64,000 nt of DNA from Pseudaeromonas paramecii (GTDB taxonomy: Bacteria; Pseudomonadota; Gammaproteobacteria; Enterobacterales; Aeromonadaceae). Below are positions 63,219 through 64,000 of this stretch, piece by piece. The notes below the pieces were generated by a model. It did not search any database. It saw only the letters and a program-made list of their open reading frames with translations, and was not told the DNA's origin. The translations under genes and the position numbers were made by a program. Within the stretch, counting starts at the first letter, position 1, and every line of letters starts with the position of its first letter. Location: positions 1 through 64,000 of the forward strand of contig NZ_BAABFC010000028.1 of assembly GCF_039540575.1 (NCBI RefSeq), read 5' to 3'.

Positions 63219-64000
63219 ATGGAGAACATGCACGACTACAAGCTGGCGGTGAAAGATCTGCACAAGCACTACGGCAACCACGAGGTGATCAAGGGGGTCT
63301 CGCTGCGGGCCAAGCCCGGTGATGTCATCAGCATCATCGGCTCCTCCGGCTCCGGCAAGAGCACCTTCCTGCGCTGCCTCAACTTCCTGGAGAAGCCCAG
63401 CGAAGGCTCCATCTATGTCAACGGCAACGACATCCGCATGGTGCGGGATACCGACGGCCAGCTGAAGGTGTTCGACCAGCGCCAGCTGCAGCTGCTGCGC
63501 ACCAAGCTGACCATGGTGTTCCAGCACTTCAACCTGTGGAACCACATGACGGTGCTGGACAACGTCATGGCCGCCCCCCTGCACGTGCTGGGCATCGACA
63601 AGCAGGAAGCCGAGGCGCGGGCCATCCGCTACCTGGAGAAGGTGGGTATCGACCAGCGGGCACGGGCCAAGTACCCGGCCCACCTGTCCGGCGGCCAGCA
63701 GCAGCGGGTGAGTATCGCCCGGGCATTGGCCATGGAACCCGAGGTGCTGCTGTTCGACGAGCCCACCTCGGCGCTGGATCCCGAGCTGGTGGGGGAGGTG
63801 CTGCGCATCATGCAGCAGCTGGCCGAAGAGGGGAAAACCATGGTGGTGGTGACCCACGAGATGGGTTTTGCCCGCCACGTCTCCAGCCAGGTGATCTTCC
63901 TGCACCAGGGGGTCATCGAGGAACAGGGGTCGCCGGAAGCCGTATTTGGCAACCCCAAGAGCGAGCGGTTAAAACAATTTTTATCCGGCGCGCTTAAATA
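63219..64000 (+). CDS. hisP: amino acid ABC transporter ATP-binding protein (HisP-like), 3'-partial
   Basis: 260 residues are present and the window ends inside the final codon, so the protein is essentially complete. Walker A is GSSGSGKSTFLRC, the Q-loop MVFQHFNLWNH, the signature LSGGQQQRVSIARALAM, Walker B VLLFDEPTSALDPE and the switch His VVTHEMGFARHV. KVFDQRQLQLLR is the HisP-type insertion. It powers uptake through the two permeases before it. The symbol is by family; ArtP is also possible. Confidence 0.93.
   Translation, partial: MENMHDYKLAVKDLHKHYGNHEVIKGVSLRAKPGDVISIIGSSGSGKSTFLRCLNFLEKPSEGSIYVNGNDIRMVRDTDGQLKVFDQRQLQLLRTKLTMVFQHFNLWNHMTVLDNVMAAPLHVLGIDKQEAEARAIRYLEKVGIDQRARAKYPAHLSGGQQQRVSIARALAMEPEVLLFDEPTSALDPELVGEVLRIMQQLAEEGKTMVVVTHEMGFARHVSSQVIFLHQGVIEEQGSPEAVFGNPKSERLKQFLSGALK

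Overview
The window is GC-rich chromosomal DNA from a gammaproteobacterium. A member of the Aeromonadales (Aeromonas, Oceanimonas or Zobellella type) is my best guess. The evidence is the divergent ssb/uvrA pair with an SOS-box-like site, a DUF3624 protein of the Vibrio/Aeromonas type, a GlyGly-CTERM-like surface protein, several GGDEF/EAL proteins and a HisJQMP-type amino acid ABC operon. No rRNA, tRNA, CRISPR array, transposase or integrase gene is visible. The last gene runs off the end of the window.

Layout. (1) 0.2-7.0 kb holds single genes and short operons: a glycerophosphodiesterase, a GAF-GGDEF cyclase, a cupin, DUF6506, two AraC-type regulators, DUF2127, an MBL-fold enzyme, a VOC protein and a GNAT enzyme. 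(2) 7.2-18.6 kb is a surface-protein locus: a divergent GNAT acetyltransferase, three tandem phage-tail-collar (MdpB-like) proteins and a 3007-residue DUF4347/cadherin-like adhesin with a C-terminal sorting signal. A conserved 62-nt promoter-like element lies on each side of it. (3) 19.0-22.1 kb is an AT-rich island with two overlapping genes: a NACHT/STAND-type NTPase and a RelA/SpoT-fold nucleotidyltransferase. It looks like an uncatalogued defence or toxin module. (4) 22.1-24.6 kb is a lone MalE-like binding protein between two near-identical intergenic repeats of about 0.4 kb. (5) 24.7-37.9 kb is mostly housekeeping and regulatory: ssb, uvrA, a mercaptopyruvate sulfurtransferase, a DUF4382 lipoprotein, twin DUF2750 genes, an AraC/GyrI-like regulator with RidA, a GGDEF-EAL protein and a four-gene minus-strand unit headed by a LacI-type regulator.

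(6) 38.5-59.0 kb is the most unusual region, a plus-strand carbohydrate locus of about 20 kb in three blocks. Block one appears cytoplasmic: a zinc dehydrogenase, a GH13 enzyme with GlgE-like motifs, an ABC solute-binding protein with no signal peptide, a RibD-like reductase, a HAD phosphatase and a MATE exporter. Block two is envelope-associated: a GT-C glycosyltransferase, two large secreted or lipid-anchored GH13 amylases with paired starch-binding-like modules, and a 62-residue secreted peptide. Block three encodes a HAD-UbiA fusion, a DprE1-like oxidase, a DprE2-like reductase and GtrA, together the polyprenyl-phosphoryl-D-arabinofuranose route known from mycobacteria. The glycosyltransferase and both amylases end in the same C-terminal module, which physically ties arabinose-type lipid chemistry to alpha-glucan enzymes.

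(7) 59.0-64.0 kb has a Cache-GGDEF cyclase followed by a polar amino acid (probably arginine) ABC transporter operon.

Functions are from motif recognition and family knowledge; no database search was run.
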